DNA from: CAYJAD01 sp964370015
GTDB taxonomy: Bacteria > Desulfobacterota > Desulfovibrionia > Desulfovibrionales > Desulfovibrionaceae
Length of the DNA: 64,000 bases
Direction of reading: 5' to 3'
NCBI GenBank assembly: GCA_964370015.1
Contig: CAYJHD010000002.1
Coordinates: 17,865-81,864, forward strand
Shown here: positions 1-7,361 of the stretch, one piece after another
Numbering within the stretch: the first letter of the stretch is position 1
Layout of the letters: every line of letters starts with the position of its first letter
The notes under the pieces: model-generated
Databases searched by the model: none
What the model was told of the DNA's origin: nothing
The model's input: only the letters and a program-made list of their open reading frames with translations
Translations under genes and position numbers: made by a program

Positions 1-140
1 AGATTTTTTCTAATAATATTCTTTAAAGTAATATTTAATGTATAGAATAACTTTTTGAAACAATAATAATTAATTTTTAGTACAGTCTCTAATGGTGTGA
101 TTGTGTTCTATGGCACAAAGCTGTTTTCTTCAAAATGGAA

Positions 141-196
141 CAAAAAAGCCGAAATGAAGAAAATGCAAAAATATGCTAAATTTTTCACTTCGGCTT
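141..196 (-). terminator. Rho-independent terminator of the double-cubane-like operon
   Basis: Read on the minus strand, arms at 184-196 and 146-158 form a stem of about 13 pairs (AAGCCGAAGTGAA with TTCATTTCGGCTT, one G-T wobble). The stem is followed at once by a run of T. It lies just past the last gene of the operon (stop at 253), as expected for its terminator. The rest of 1-252 is AT-rich and I see no gene in it. Confidence 0.75.
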
Positions 197-252
197 ATTT
201 AAATGACAAAAAATGCTAAAATTATGTAAAATACGTGTTCTTTTAATGTTGG

Positions 253-918
253 TTACGCTTTAAAAATGGCTGCCGCAAGTAAAACGCATCCGCCAGCTGC
301 GCGAATATATTTTATGTACATGGGGGCCTTTTGGGCAAATTCTATATTGGCAAGTCCCACCAAGGAGGCGTAGCCAAGCACGGGGACTATGGAATTAACC
401 ACGCCAAAGAGCGCCATTAAAAGTATGGCTGGTATGGGGGATAATGCGCTGGCGTAGCCTAGGGCAGAGATGAGTGGTACGCATGGTATGGTGGCGTAAA
501 GGGCTCCTGCACCAAAGTAAAAGCCTTTGCGGATGTTGGTGTGAGGAAGGGAAGTTTGCGAACTGCATGAGGTGCATGCTGAAGCATTTTTACAAGACTT
601 TTGGAAAAACGCGGAATAAAGAAGCCACAGGCCAAATGCAATGGTGATGGCGCGCAGTATCCATACGGTACTTTGTGGATAGATGGCTTCCACCGAGCTT
701 AGAATCGTTGTGCCCACTAAAGATGCTAAAAGCCCCATGACGGACAGAGCTAACACTTTTCCCAGAGAGAAAAGGGCAATGGATTTTCTGCTGGCATGTA
801 TGCTACCACCTTCACCCAATAAACTACCTAGAATGAAAGGTGTGGTAATGGTACCACACCCAAAGCTACAGCCAAAACCCATGACAGTAACGGCTGAAAA
901 AATCATCAAAGTGGACAT
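253..918 (-). CDS. DsbD/UreH-like (sulfite exporter TauE/SafE-type) membrane protein
   Basis: The 221-residue protein has about six hydrophobic segments. It resembles the DsbD_2/UreH-like transmembrane family, whose members carry electrons or metals across the membrane. Cysteines stand out: C17 and C21 in GFGCSFGCGT at the first membrane segment, a cluster in the central loop (SCKNASACTSC), and one in ATIPCVP in the second half. Paired membrane cysteines are typical of thiol-transfer proteins such as DsbD/CcdA, but the exact substrate cannot be read from sequence. It is the last gene of a six-gene operon, and its start touches the end of the activase gene, so the two are probably translationally coupled. 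That neighbourhood suggests a service role for the iron-sulfur system (thiol, sulfur or metal supply, or redox balance), which is inference. Confidence 0.6.
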   Translation of the reverse strand: MSTLMIFSAVTVMGFGCSFGCGTITTPFILGSLLGEGGSIHASRKSIALFSLGKVLALSVMGLLASLVGTTILSSVEAIYPQSTVWILRAITIAFGLWLLYSAFFQKSCKNASACTSCSSQTSLPHTNIRKGFYFGAGALYATIPCVPLISALGYASALSPIPAILLMALFGVVNSIVPVLGYASLVGLANIEFAQKAPMYIKYIRAAGGCVLLAAAIFKA

Positions 919-1730
919 TATTGGACATTTCCTTGCTGATGCTGCTCTTCTTGTTGAGAAGCAATGATGGCAGCACCAATGGCTCCGTTAAATTGCGGAT
1001 ACACAGCAGGGTTCACATCGCACATGAGGGCATCTTCAATGGCAAGGCGCAATCCATCATTAAGAGCACCGCCACCTGTCATGAGAATGTGTCCATCACT
1101 TTTGTATTTTCGTGCCAATCTGGCCACGCGTTTGGCCATGGAAATGTGCATGCCACATAAAATGTCAGCACGGCTTTTCTTTTGTGCAATGAGGGAGATT
1201 ATTTCCGTTTGTGCAAATACCACGCAGGTGGAATTTATCTGACAAGGAGTTTTGCTTTGCGCGGAGTATTCAGCCACTTTATCAATGGTGGTTTCAAGCA
1301 CACCGGCAATAACCTCAATGAATTTACCGGTGCCGGCGGCGCATTTATCGTTCATGATAAAATTTTTCACACTGCCGTGGGCATCCAAAGCAATAATCTT
1401 ACTATCTTGGCCACCAATATCAATGATCATGGCTGGCTGTTTGCCGTCGGGAGAGGTGATCTTGGTGCCTTGGGCATGGGCTGTAATTTCAGAAATGGTA
1501 TCATCTGCCAAAGAAATGGTACGTCTGCTATAACCTGTGGCTGTGATAAAGGCTACGTCTTCGCGTTTGATGTTTGCTTCTTCCATGAGTAGATGCAACA
1601 TTTTTTCACAGGTGGCATCATTATCAATGCCTGTGGGAAGTACTTTAACGGCAACGACCTTGTTTTCCTTGATAAGTGCTGCTTTGATGTAGGTGGAACC
1701 ACCATCAAAACCTAAATAATATTTAGCCAT
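918..1730 (-). CDS. 2-hydroxyacyl-CoA dehydratase/double-cubane protein activase (BcrA/BadF/HgdC family ATPase)
   Basis: This is an ASKHA-fold ATPase that fires single low-potential electrons into a partner iron-sulfur protein at the cost of ATP. The 270 residues match the family length. Visible motifs are the phosphate-binding FDGGST near residue 8, DIGGQDSK at 104-111, and the two cysteines that ligate the dimer-bridging [4Fe-4S] cluster: C130 in NDKCAAGTGKF and C169 in NSTCVVFAQTE. A second glycine-rich segment (MTGGGA) is present. It overlaps the upstream dehydratase-like gene by 8 bases and touches the downstream membrane gene. The partner is almost certainly the 409-residue protein encoded just upstream. 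The pair resembles the DCCP/DCCP-reductase and YjiM/YjiL pairs more than a classical fermentative dehydratase, because no CoA-transferase or acid-activating gene is nearby. Confidence 0.9.
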   Translation of the reverse strand: MAKYYLGFDGGSTYIKAALIKENKVVAVKVLPTGIDNDATCEKMLHLLMEEANIKREDVAFITATGYSRRTISLADDTISEITAHAQGTKITSPDGKQPAMIIDIGGQDSKIIALDAHGSVKNFIMNDKCAAGTGKFIEVIAGVLETTIDKVAEYSAQSKTPCQINSTCVVFAQTEIISLIAQKKSRADILCGMHISMAKRVARLARKYKSDGHILMTGGGALNDGLRLAIEDALMCDVNPAVYPQFNGAIGAAIIASQQEEQHQQGNVQ

Positions 1731-2952
1731 TGCGTCTCCTTTGCTCTATCATTTCTATGAAGGCTTCAAATCGTATTTTTACTTGTTCCACATCTTCGGT
1801 GCTAAAATCTGTTTCCACGCGAAGGAGGGGGATGTTTTCTTTCTCTGAAAATTCTTCCATGGCCGCCAGTTCAAAATCGAAAGGTACACAACCGCGTAGT
1901 ACGTGATAAATGATACCTTCTGCTTTGGACTCTTGAAGTTTTGTTTTTAAACTGCACAATCTATCGGTCATATCGTCAAAAACCGGGCAGGTGCAGGCGG
2001 CAAAATATCGTGCAGTTAAGGCACGTATGATGCTCACTGTACTGTAATCGGTGGGCACCACTGGATCATACATGAGCCTTCCTGAAAGGCAGGATTCATC
2101 TCCCACTATATGCGCCCCAAGCTCTTCTAATAAAAGAGGTACTTTGTAATTGGGAAAACTGATGGGGGAGCCTGCTATGAAAACACGCGGTTTGGGCCTC
2201 TTGGGTATTTTGGGGTTTTGTTCCCTTTCTTCCACCTTGGCAATGAGGTTTTTGGTGGCTTCGGTCCATGTGGTGGGCTTTGTATAGCAAAAGCTATTCA
2301 TGGCGAACATGACTTCTGAACCTAGAATTTGTGGATTATCCGCGTGTAATTTATTTTGCAAGATATAGGCTTGTTGCTGCGCTGCATTGATATCAAAGCA
2401 TGCTTGCACCAGCTTTTTATTACACAGCTTTTTCCCCGTTTGATATTCAAGGGTTTTAATCAAAGCATGTAAGGTGTGCACGGTTTTTTCAAAAGAGCGA
2501 TGGTCCTTTGTCATGACAACGGGCACAGGCACAATGGGGATATATTCAGCAAGAACTTCGGCACTTTTGCGTTTTCCCTCGCATGTCATAGGCATGATGG
2601 CCACTTCACATTGATTGTACATGGGTAAGACTTTCATGGCGTGAAAACCCACTGAAGCTTTTACCACGGGGCATGCGTCCCTTGGTACAATTTCATCGCC
2701 AATATAGGCAGGGATTTGATGACCGGCGCATAAGCGCAAAGGTGTGTATCCTAAAGCGTAAATGATTTCGTCGGGAATCATAATGCAATAGCTACCTATA
2801 TATGTTGTGTCTGTAGCCTCAAACTTACAAAAAACTTGTTCGTATACGTCTTTATAAAAAGTCATATCTTCACTTTTTGCTATATTCGCCAAGGCCACAT
2901 GCGCAACACGTTCTATGTTGCGTATGTATCTATCTTTAGTGCGTTGTTCCAT
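1723..2952 (-). CDS. Double-cubane cluster / 2-hydroxyacyl-CoA dehydratase subunit D-like protein
   Basis: This 409-residue protein belongs to the HgdB/FldC/YjiM superfamily. It has six cysteines in the places where this family binds its iron-sulfur cluster(s): C75 (RLCAG), C94 (DACPVVKAS), C124 (MTCEGK), C288 (DESCLSG), C322 (CTCPVFDD) and C355 (LRGCVPFDFE). One subunit carrying all six is typical of double-cubane cluster proteins, which reduce small substrates with ATP-driven electrons; true dehydratases usually have two different cluster-bearing subunits. The C-terminal ETDFSTEDVEQVKIRFEAF stretch is the family's closing motif. Eight further cysteines are present, including C320 beside C322. 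The gene starts 2 bases after the polyferredoxin gene ends and overlaps the activase gene. The substrate is unknown. Confidence 0.85.
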   Translation of the reverse strand: MEQRTKDRYIRNIERVAHVALANIAKSEDMTFYKDVYEQVFCKFEATDTTYIGSYCIMIPDEIIYALGYTPLRLCAGHQIPAYIGDEIVPRDACPVVKASVGFHAMKVLPMYNQCEVAIMPMTCEGKRKSAEVLAEYIPIVPVPVVMTKDHRSFEKTVHTLHALIKTLEYQTGKKLCNKKLVQACFDINAAQQQAYILQNKLHADNPQILGSEVMFAMNSFCYTKPTTWTEATKNLIAKVEEREQNPKIPKRPKPRVFIAGSPISFPNYKVPLLLEELGAHIVGDESCLSGRLMYDPVVPTDYSTVSIIRALTARYFAACTCPVFDDMTDRLCSLKTKLQESKAEGIIYHVLRGCVPFDFELAAMEEFSEKENIPLLRVETDFSTEDVEQVKIRFEAFIEMIEQRRRNG

Positions 2953-2954
2953 GG

Positions 2955-3773
2955 CTATTTTGTATACCTTTGTGATTCAATGATTGTTTTACCCATAAGG
3001 TCAAAGCGTAAGGCGTCTTTTTCTGGGCATACTTCTATGCATTTCATACAATAGACGCAATCGGGATGAGTAATATCTTCGCGTTCTCTATCTTCATAGA
3101 CTTCTTGAATATTCATGGGGCATACCTCAAGGCAAGCACGACAATGCGTACAGGCACTGCCACATTTTTTGATGCGGCTGCCACTTATTTTATTCACAAG
3201 GCCTATGAGGGCGCCAATGGGGCAAACTTTGCAAAAAGCTCTATCATTAAGAAAAGCTAAGGTTAAGAGAACCACAGCCCAAAAGAAGCTGGTGGTATTG
3301 AAAGGGCTTACATAACCTGTGATGGTGACGGTGAAGTATTGTACGGGGCAAACATCGCAAAAGTCATAAAAGAAAATATAGAAAACCAAGAACCATTTCC
3401 CAAGGGTAAGCACAGGGGTGAGCTTGGGAGAAAAGTTCACTTGGGTTAAGCGCATTTTCTGGCGTGCCAGTGTAAATACGTCTTGCATGAAACCAAAGGG
3501 GCAGACATAGCCACACCATAAACGGCCAAAGATAACAGCAAGGAGCACGCAGATCACAAAGCTAATAAAAGCCGGCCATGAGAGTAGTATGCCCGCAAAC
3601 TTCGTGAGGACAATACACACACCTCTGGTGGTGCCGCCGCCCACATACTCACAGTTAAAAATAGGTAGAAGAATTTCTCTTTGTTCCCCTATAAGATATC
3701 CTGCAAAGCTAAATACAATCCAAAATCCCAGAAGAATAAGAAGTCTGGTATTGGTGATACTAGTCTTTTTCAT
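2955..3773 (-). CDS. NapH/CcoG-like membrane polyferredoxin (4Fe-4S)
   Basis: This 272-residue integral membrane iron-sulfur protein has about five hydrophobic segments. Internal CX3CP-type motifs occur at C87/C91 (WCGYVCPFG), C139/C142 (CDVCPVQ) and C181/C184 (CKVCPIG). Two ferredoxin-like [4Fe-4S] sites follow in the C-terminal soluble tail, around residues 204-218 (CTHCRACLEVCP) and 239-249 (CVYCMKCIEVCP). NapH-type proteins pass electrons from the quinone pool or a membrane donor to soluble partners. Placed directly before the double-cubane-like gene with a 2-base gap, it is the obvious candidate electron donor for the activase. Its start overlaps the end of the preceding small membrane gene by 14 bases. 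No napA, nosZ or rnf genes are in the window, so a role in nitrate or nitrous oxide respiration is not supported. Confidence 0.8.
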   Translation of the reverse strand: MKKTSITNTRLLILLGFWIVFSFAGYLIGEQREILLPIFNCEYVGGGTTRGVCIVLTKFAGILLSWPAFISFVICVLLAVIFGRLWCGYVCPFGFMQDVFTLARQKMRLTQVNFSPKLTPVLTLGKWFLVFYIFFYDFCDVCPVQYFTVTITGYVSPFNTTSFFWAVVLLTLAFLNDRAFCKVCPIGALIGLVNKISGSRIKKCGSACTHCRACLEVCPMNIQEVYEDREREDITHPDCVYCMKCIEVCPEKDALRFDLMGKTIIESQRYTK

Positions 3774-4230
3774 CAGTCTGGCCTCGAGTGGAAAGTATGG
3801 GCAAAGGCGGAATGGTGTCTACGGTGAACCTTCTGTAGAGTAAGTAAATAATAAAACAGCAAATGGCTGAAATGGAGATCACTTCCACAAGGATAACCGC
3901 CGCTCCGGCCGGGGTGAAGGTGGTTTTGAAGCCGCCCTTGTTGGTGCTTTGCTGGCCACTTTTTTGCATTTGTTGGCGCTGTTTGTTTCTTTCTTCCATA
4001 CGCTTTTTATATTCCAAATTTTCTGCGGCATAGACAGAAGAAATGAACTGCTCAATGGCAGGGGGTAAATCAATTCTATCTCTTCGAATGAGTGAGTTGA
4101 GCGTATTGGAAATATACACGCCAACAAATAGGAATACGATGGTGTAAATGGTAAGCTTTCTTAACTTATTATTGCGCCAGAAGGCGTAAAACAGGTTTTT
4201 TGTTTGCGATGCTACACTTAATAAATACAT
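3760..4230 (-). CDS. Small bitopic membrane protein of unknown function
   Basis: I do not recognise this 156-residue protein. It has two hydrophobic segments, about residues 26-46 and 112-134. A highly charged, glutamine-rich middle lies between them (RMEERNKQRQQMQKSGQQ). The tail after the second segment is basic and then acidic. A clear ribosome-binding site (AAAGGAGAAAATC before ATG) supports the start. It sits between the degenerate dehydratase-like gene and the polyferredoxin gene and overlaps the latter by 14 bases. It could anchor or scaffold the soluble subunits at the membrane, or be a FMN-binding-like or NosR-like remnant, but no motif shows this. Confidence 0.6.
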   Translation of the reverse strand: MYLLSVASQTKNLFYAFWRNNKLRKLTIYTIVFLFVGVYISNTLNSLIRRDRIDLPPAIEQFISSVYAAENLEYKKRMEERNKQRQQMQKSGQQSTNKGGFKTTFTPAGAAVILVEVISISAICCFIIYLLYRRFTVDTIPPLPILSTRGQTDEKD

Positions 4231-4250
4231 GATTTTCTCCTTTACTCATT

Positions 4251-5390
4251 TCACTGAAGATAGTGTGTGTTTTTAAGCATTTCAAAAAATGCTTCCACTC
4301 TAATCTTTATTTGTTCGTTATCGGTATTGGTGTAATCGGTTTCGATGCATAAATAGGGAATGGAGTGTTTAATGGCGTATTTTTCCATTTGTTCAGCTTC
4401 ATAGGCTTCAGAAATTTGTCCTTTAAGCAAATAAAAAATAATGCCACGTGTTCCTTTGGGAACGTGATAACGGCCTTCGCTACCCAGTATTTGCGCCGCC
4501 AAGGCATGCGAATACTGAAAACTAAAGCATTCGTATAAGAGGAAAAATGATATTTTATGAATGGTTATTTCTTGAAAATCGGGTAGTTTTAAACAGTGGT
4601 TATCAAAATGCGTAATGCCCACATCGCGGAAAATTTTGTATATTTTACTGCTGGGAAACTTAAGGGGAGAGCCTAAGAGCAAGAATGTGGCAGTATTTTC
4701 TTTTATCTCCACATCTTGTAAGTATTTTTCCAGCTCCTGACACCAAAGGTCTTTTCTATCGTCCAAGTACAATGTTTGTATAAAGAAATCCTGCACAAAT
4801 CGTGGAAGAGATTTCCATTGCTCTTTTTGCATGAGGGCGTAAGCTTGCTTATATTCTCTAAGTTCTTGGCGAAGTTTACGAAAATGCAAACGTGAATTAT
4901 TTACTCTACCCAGTGCGTTAAGCACTTTGTATTGTTGATAGGCAAAGCTGAGGGGCATTTTTGCCAAAAGGTATGATGGCGGTTCCACTTCAATGAGAGG
5001 GATGTCAAATTCTTTAAGATGGTAGATGATTTTTTTGTAGCTATCATTACTGGCGGAAATAAGAATGGCGTCGAGGTCTTCAAGAATATTTATATCTTGA
5101 TTAAATAAAAAGCCCAAGGTGGATTTTGCCACAGGATCACTGATTTGCGGGAAAATATGATTAGCATCCTCACCAAGGCAAAAGCTACCGCCGCTTAAAA
5201 GAACTGGCGTTAACCCAAAGGCGCGCACATAAAGGCTGTAAAATTCGTCACCGATGATACCGATTTTCTTTTCTTTACGCGTTTTTTTACTTTTTTTTGT
5301 TTCCGCAAGAAGCTTAATAAAGTATTCCGGCATACTTTTTTCTTGCTCTAGGTCTTTAATAAGCTCTTCTATTTCCTCGGCATATTCCAT
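4251..5390 (-). CDS. Degenerate 2-hydroxyacyl-CoA dehydratase D-like paralogue lacking most cluster ligands
   Basis: The 379-residue protein aligns by eye along its length with the 409-residue protein at 1723-2952. Matching landmarks are FGLTPVLLSGG against LGYTPLRLCAG, SDPVAKSTLGF against ACPVVKASVGF, GSPLKFPSSK against GSPISFPNYK, and ETDYTNTDNEQIKIRVEAFFEML against the partner's closing motif. Of the six cluster cysteines only two are kept (C266 and C288). The others are S66, D85, S114 and Q325. A double-cubane cluster therefore cannot form in the usual way. The reading frame is intact and the gene is first in the operon with a good ribosome-binding site (AAAGGAAAAAAG before ATG), so it looks maintained rather than decayed. 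A structural, regulatory or substrate-binding subunit is the likely role (inference). Confidence 0.8.
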   Translation of the reverse strand: MEYAEEIEELIKDLEQEKSMPEYFIKLLAETKKSKKTRKEKKIGIIGDEFYSLYVRAFGLTPVLLSGGSFCLGEDANHIFPQISDPVAKSTLGFLFNQDINILEDLDAILISASNDSYKKIIYHLKEFDIPLIEVEPPSYLLAKMPLSFAYQQYKVLNALGRVNNSRLHFRKLRQELREYKQAYALMQKEQWKSLPRFVQDFFIQTLYLDDRKDLWCQELEKYLQDVEIKENTATFLLLGSPLKFPSSKIYKIFRDVGITHFDNHCLKLPDFQEITIHKISFFLLYECFSFQYSHALAAQILGSEGRYHVPKGTRGIIFYLLKGQISEAYEAEQMEKYAIKHSIPYLCIETDYTNTDNEQIKIRVEAFFEMLKNTHYLQ

Positions 5391-5426
5391 CTTTTTTCCT
5401 TTAACAAAGCATGTGATTTTTGGAAT

Positions 5427-5455
5427 TTTTATTTTATTTTGAAACTAAAAGTCAA
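5427..5455 (-). promoter_or_regulatory. Candidate promoter of the double-cubane-like operon with a weak Fur-like site
   Basis: On the minus strand TTGACT (5450-5455) is followed after 17 bases by ATAAAA (5427-5432), 37 bases before the ATG at 5390. Overlapping the -35 is TGACTTTTAGTTTCA (5440-5454). It matches 10 of 14 defined positions of the TGAAAATNATTTTCA Fur pattern known for delta-proteobacteria and has the same layout as the stronger site at feoA. Both calls are by eye. Confidence 0.35.
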
Positions 5456-5575
5456 TGTCTTTTTAATTAACGGGTGTTAATGTTGGCTTTACAAGGTGAA
5501 AGGATACCGTGCGGTAAGAGAAAATATTATGTGCATATGAAGTTCACAGTAGTAGCGATGTAGATAAAGCCGCTA

Positions 5576-5616
5576 AGCTCTCATTGTCGCATGTATACCA
5601 TGTGGCAATGAGAGCT
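5576..5616. terminator. Perfect 11-bp stem-loop between two minus-strand operons
   Basis: Arms AGCTCTCATTG (5576-5586) and CAATGAGAGCT (5606-5616) pair perfectly, and a further CATG/CATG pairing is possible inside the loop. It lies just after the stop of the exported-protein gene (5643, minus strand). There is no proper T-run on either side, so it may be a weak terminator, an RNA-stabilising hairpin or a protein-binding site. Confidence 0.5.
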
Positions 5617-5642
5617 AGTGTTATTTCTAGGTGCGCAAGGTC

Positions 5643-6149
5643 TTATTGCTTGCCGTAAAGGGTAAAGGTACCTTGAATGGCAGTTTCGATGGTGCTCTTA
5701 GGATCTTTAGGATTCAAAACAATTTTTACGCGGTAAATGGAACCGGCTGGGGATGCACCGAGAACCTTTGCATCGGTGAAGGAGTTTTCTGTTTGCAAGG
5801 AATGTCCACCATATACAAAAATATCATGGGCGCTGATGGCAGTGTAGTTGGTGAGGGGATCACGATCTAATTTGGCATTGACCACTTTCACGATTTGCTC
5901 TTTCAAAGCGGCTACGGTGTTTTCAGCGGATAAATTATTTTTCTCCACAGGCTTGGCAGAAGGATTGTTGGGTTGGAAAAAGAGAGAGCCCACGCGGTTT
6001 TGGGGTTCCATGGCAATAATTAAAGCGGTGAATTCTACGCCGTCTTTAGCAAGGGAAATACCATCGGTTTTCACAGCTTGGTGAGCATGAGCAGGGGCGT
6101 TCACTAAAAGCAACATAAAGAGGGCTGCCAAGAAAGATAATTTTTTCAT
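5643..6149 (-). CDS. Exported periplasmic protein of unknown function, iron-uptake operon
   Basis: I do not recognise this 168-residue protein. It has a clear signal peptide (MKKLSFLAALFMLLLVNAPAHA, cleavage probably after AHA at about residue 22). The mature part is about 146 residues, without cysteines or obvious repeats. The ribosome-binding site CAGGAGAAAAAA lies directly before the ATG. It is the third gene after the TonB-dependent receptor and the PepSY membrane protein, all on the minus strand, which suggests a periplasmic role in iron or siderophore handling. That rests on position only. Confidence 0.6.
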   Translation of the reverse strand: MKKLSFLAALFMLLLVNAPAHAHQAVKTDGISLAKDGVEFTALIIAMEPQNRVGSLFFQPNNPSAKPVEKNNLSAENTVAALKEQIVKVVNAKLDRDPLTNYTAISAHDIFVYGGHSLQTENSFTDAKVLGASPAGSIYRVKIVLNPKDPKSTIETAIQGTFTLYGKQ

Positions 6150-6205
6150 TTTTTTTCTCCTGATACGTTAAGGGGTTAAAGTTAAGATGTTGCCATCTAG
6201 ATAAT

Positions 6206-7222
6206 TTATATGCCAGACTGTAAGCAGGGTTTACTTACAGGAACTGCCTTGGTTTGTGACACGTTTTTTTTCTTACCGCGGCGTCTTTTCAGCCACATCC
6301 AATAGCCCGTTATGGGAAGGACAGTGCCTATGATCATGGCTATGAAGTACAGTATTTTTGAAAAGATACCGGCCCACGTGCCATAATGCAGCACATGCAT
6401 GAGTTTACCTACGCTCCAAGGAAGGTCGGCATTGGCATCTATGACTCGTAAGCCCTCATAGCCGGAAATGGTAAGTTGAGTGGAAGCCACTTGTGCCATT
6501 TGTTTCACCATGGCTTCGTGCTCTGCAGATGTGATAAGGGCGTAAAGGGCTTCGCGATACCATGTGAATGACCACACAAGACCTGTGAGACACATGAGCA
6601 ATAAAAGGACACAAGTGTAGAAGCCACCGGAAACATGCACATCGTACCAAAATCTTTTTGAGCCTTTGGTACAACAAATGGAGAGGCGATTTTTCAGCCC
6701 TTTCAGCGTCTTGGGCCACCAGAGTCGTAAGCTGACCAGTAAAACAATGGCCATGACAAGGGTGCATATGCCCACAAACATTTTGCCTGCGGTCATGGCT
6801 CCCTTTTTAGCCGGAGCGTCAAACATATAGCGGTGCAACCAAAGTATGGTGGTGAAAAATTCGCTACGCTTTTGTTCGCCTAGCATTTCACCTGTATATT
6901 GATTTATCGCCCATCTTTTTTTCACCCCTTGTACGCTCACCGTATAGGGCACGTTGGCATGACTCACAGTGATGGCGGAAATCTTCTTACCTTGAGGTAA
7001 TTGCGGAGCGATGGTGTCTAAAAGCTCACCCAAGGGAATGACGCTCTTTCCGGGAGTGTCTATATGGTAGAGTGTTGGGTGTTGGAGGGCCATAATTTCT
7101 TTTTCAAAAACTAAAATACCCCCAGTGAAGCATATGATGGCTATGGGAATACCCAGCATGAGAGCCAAAATGGAGTGGAGTTTTTTACAAAAATTTCGCA
7201 CGGTAAACAGATCCTTTTGCAT
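6206..7222 (-). CDS. PepSY-associated TM-helix membrane protein (iron-regulated membrane protein family)
   Basis: This 338-residue inner-membrane protein has the PiuB/PepSY_TM pattern. It has an N-terminal basic segment, a first membrane helix (LMLGIPIAIICFTGG, about residues 22-40) and a PepSY-like periplasmic stretch. A central helix follows, then the R/HDVHVSGGFY region with more helices, and a final helix before a basic tail. Family members often accompany TonB siderophore receptors and are thought to reduce or release iron in the periplasm. I chose ATG at 7222 (MQKDLF); an in-frame TTG at 7240 would add six residues. Neither has a convincing ribosome-binding site, and a 12-bp inverted repeat sits just upstream, so expression may be tuned relative to the receptor gene. 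Confidence 0.75.
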   Translation of the reverse strand: MQKDLFTVRNFCKKLHSILALMLGIPIAIICFTGGILVFEKEIMALQHPTLYHIDTPGKSVIPLGELLDTIAPQLPQGKKISAITVSHANVPYTVSVQGVKKRWAINQYTGEMLGEQKRSEFFTTILWLHRYMFDAPAKKGAMTAGKMFVGICTLVMAIVLLVSLRLWWPKTLKGLKNRLSICCTKGSKRFWYDVHVSGGFYTCVLLLLMCLTGLVWSFTWYREALYALITSAEHEAMVKQMAQVASTQLTISGYEGLRVIDANADLPWSVGKLMHVLHYGTWAGIFSKILYFIAMIIGTVLPITGYWMWLKRRRGKKKNVSQTKAVPVSKPCLQSGI

Positions 7223-7246
7223 GCCGTAAGCATAAGTCAAAATGGT

Positions 7247-7283
7247 GCAACGGGTATGTTTTGTTACAATGCATACCCGTTGC
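7247..7283 (-). promoter_or_regulatory. 12-bp perfect inverted repeat before the PepSY gene
   Basis: GCAACGGGTATG (7247-7258) and CATACCCGTTGC (7272-7283) are perfect inverted copies with a 13-base loop. The repeat lies between the TonB receptor stop and the PepSY start, where an intra-operon attenuator or mRNA-processing hairpin would dampen expression of the distal genes. No T-run follows, so a classical terminator is not supported. Confidence 0.5.
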
Positions 7284-7361
7284 TAAATACAAAATAAAAG
7301 TGCCTTAAGGAGTTTTCCGTAATGTAAGCAGTGGAAAGACACTTTTACCTTGAAGTATTGT

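Noticed and set aside
683..967. Antisense open frame over the membrane protein and activase genes
   Set aside because: It lies opposite two well-supported genes and has no family features or ribosome-binding site.
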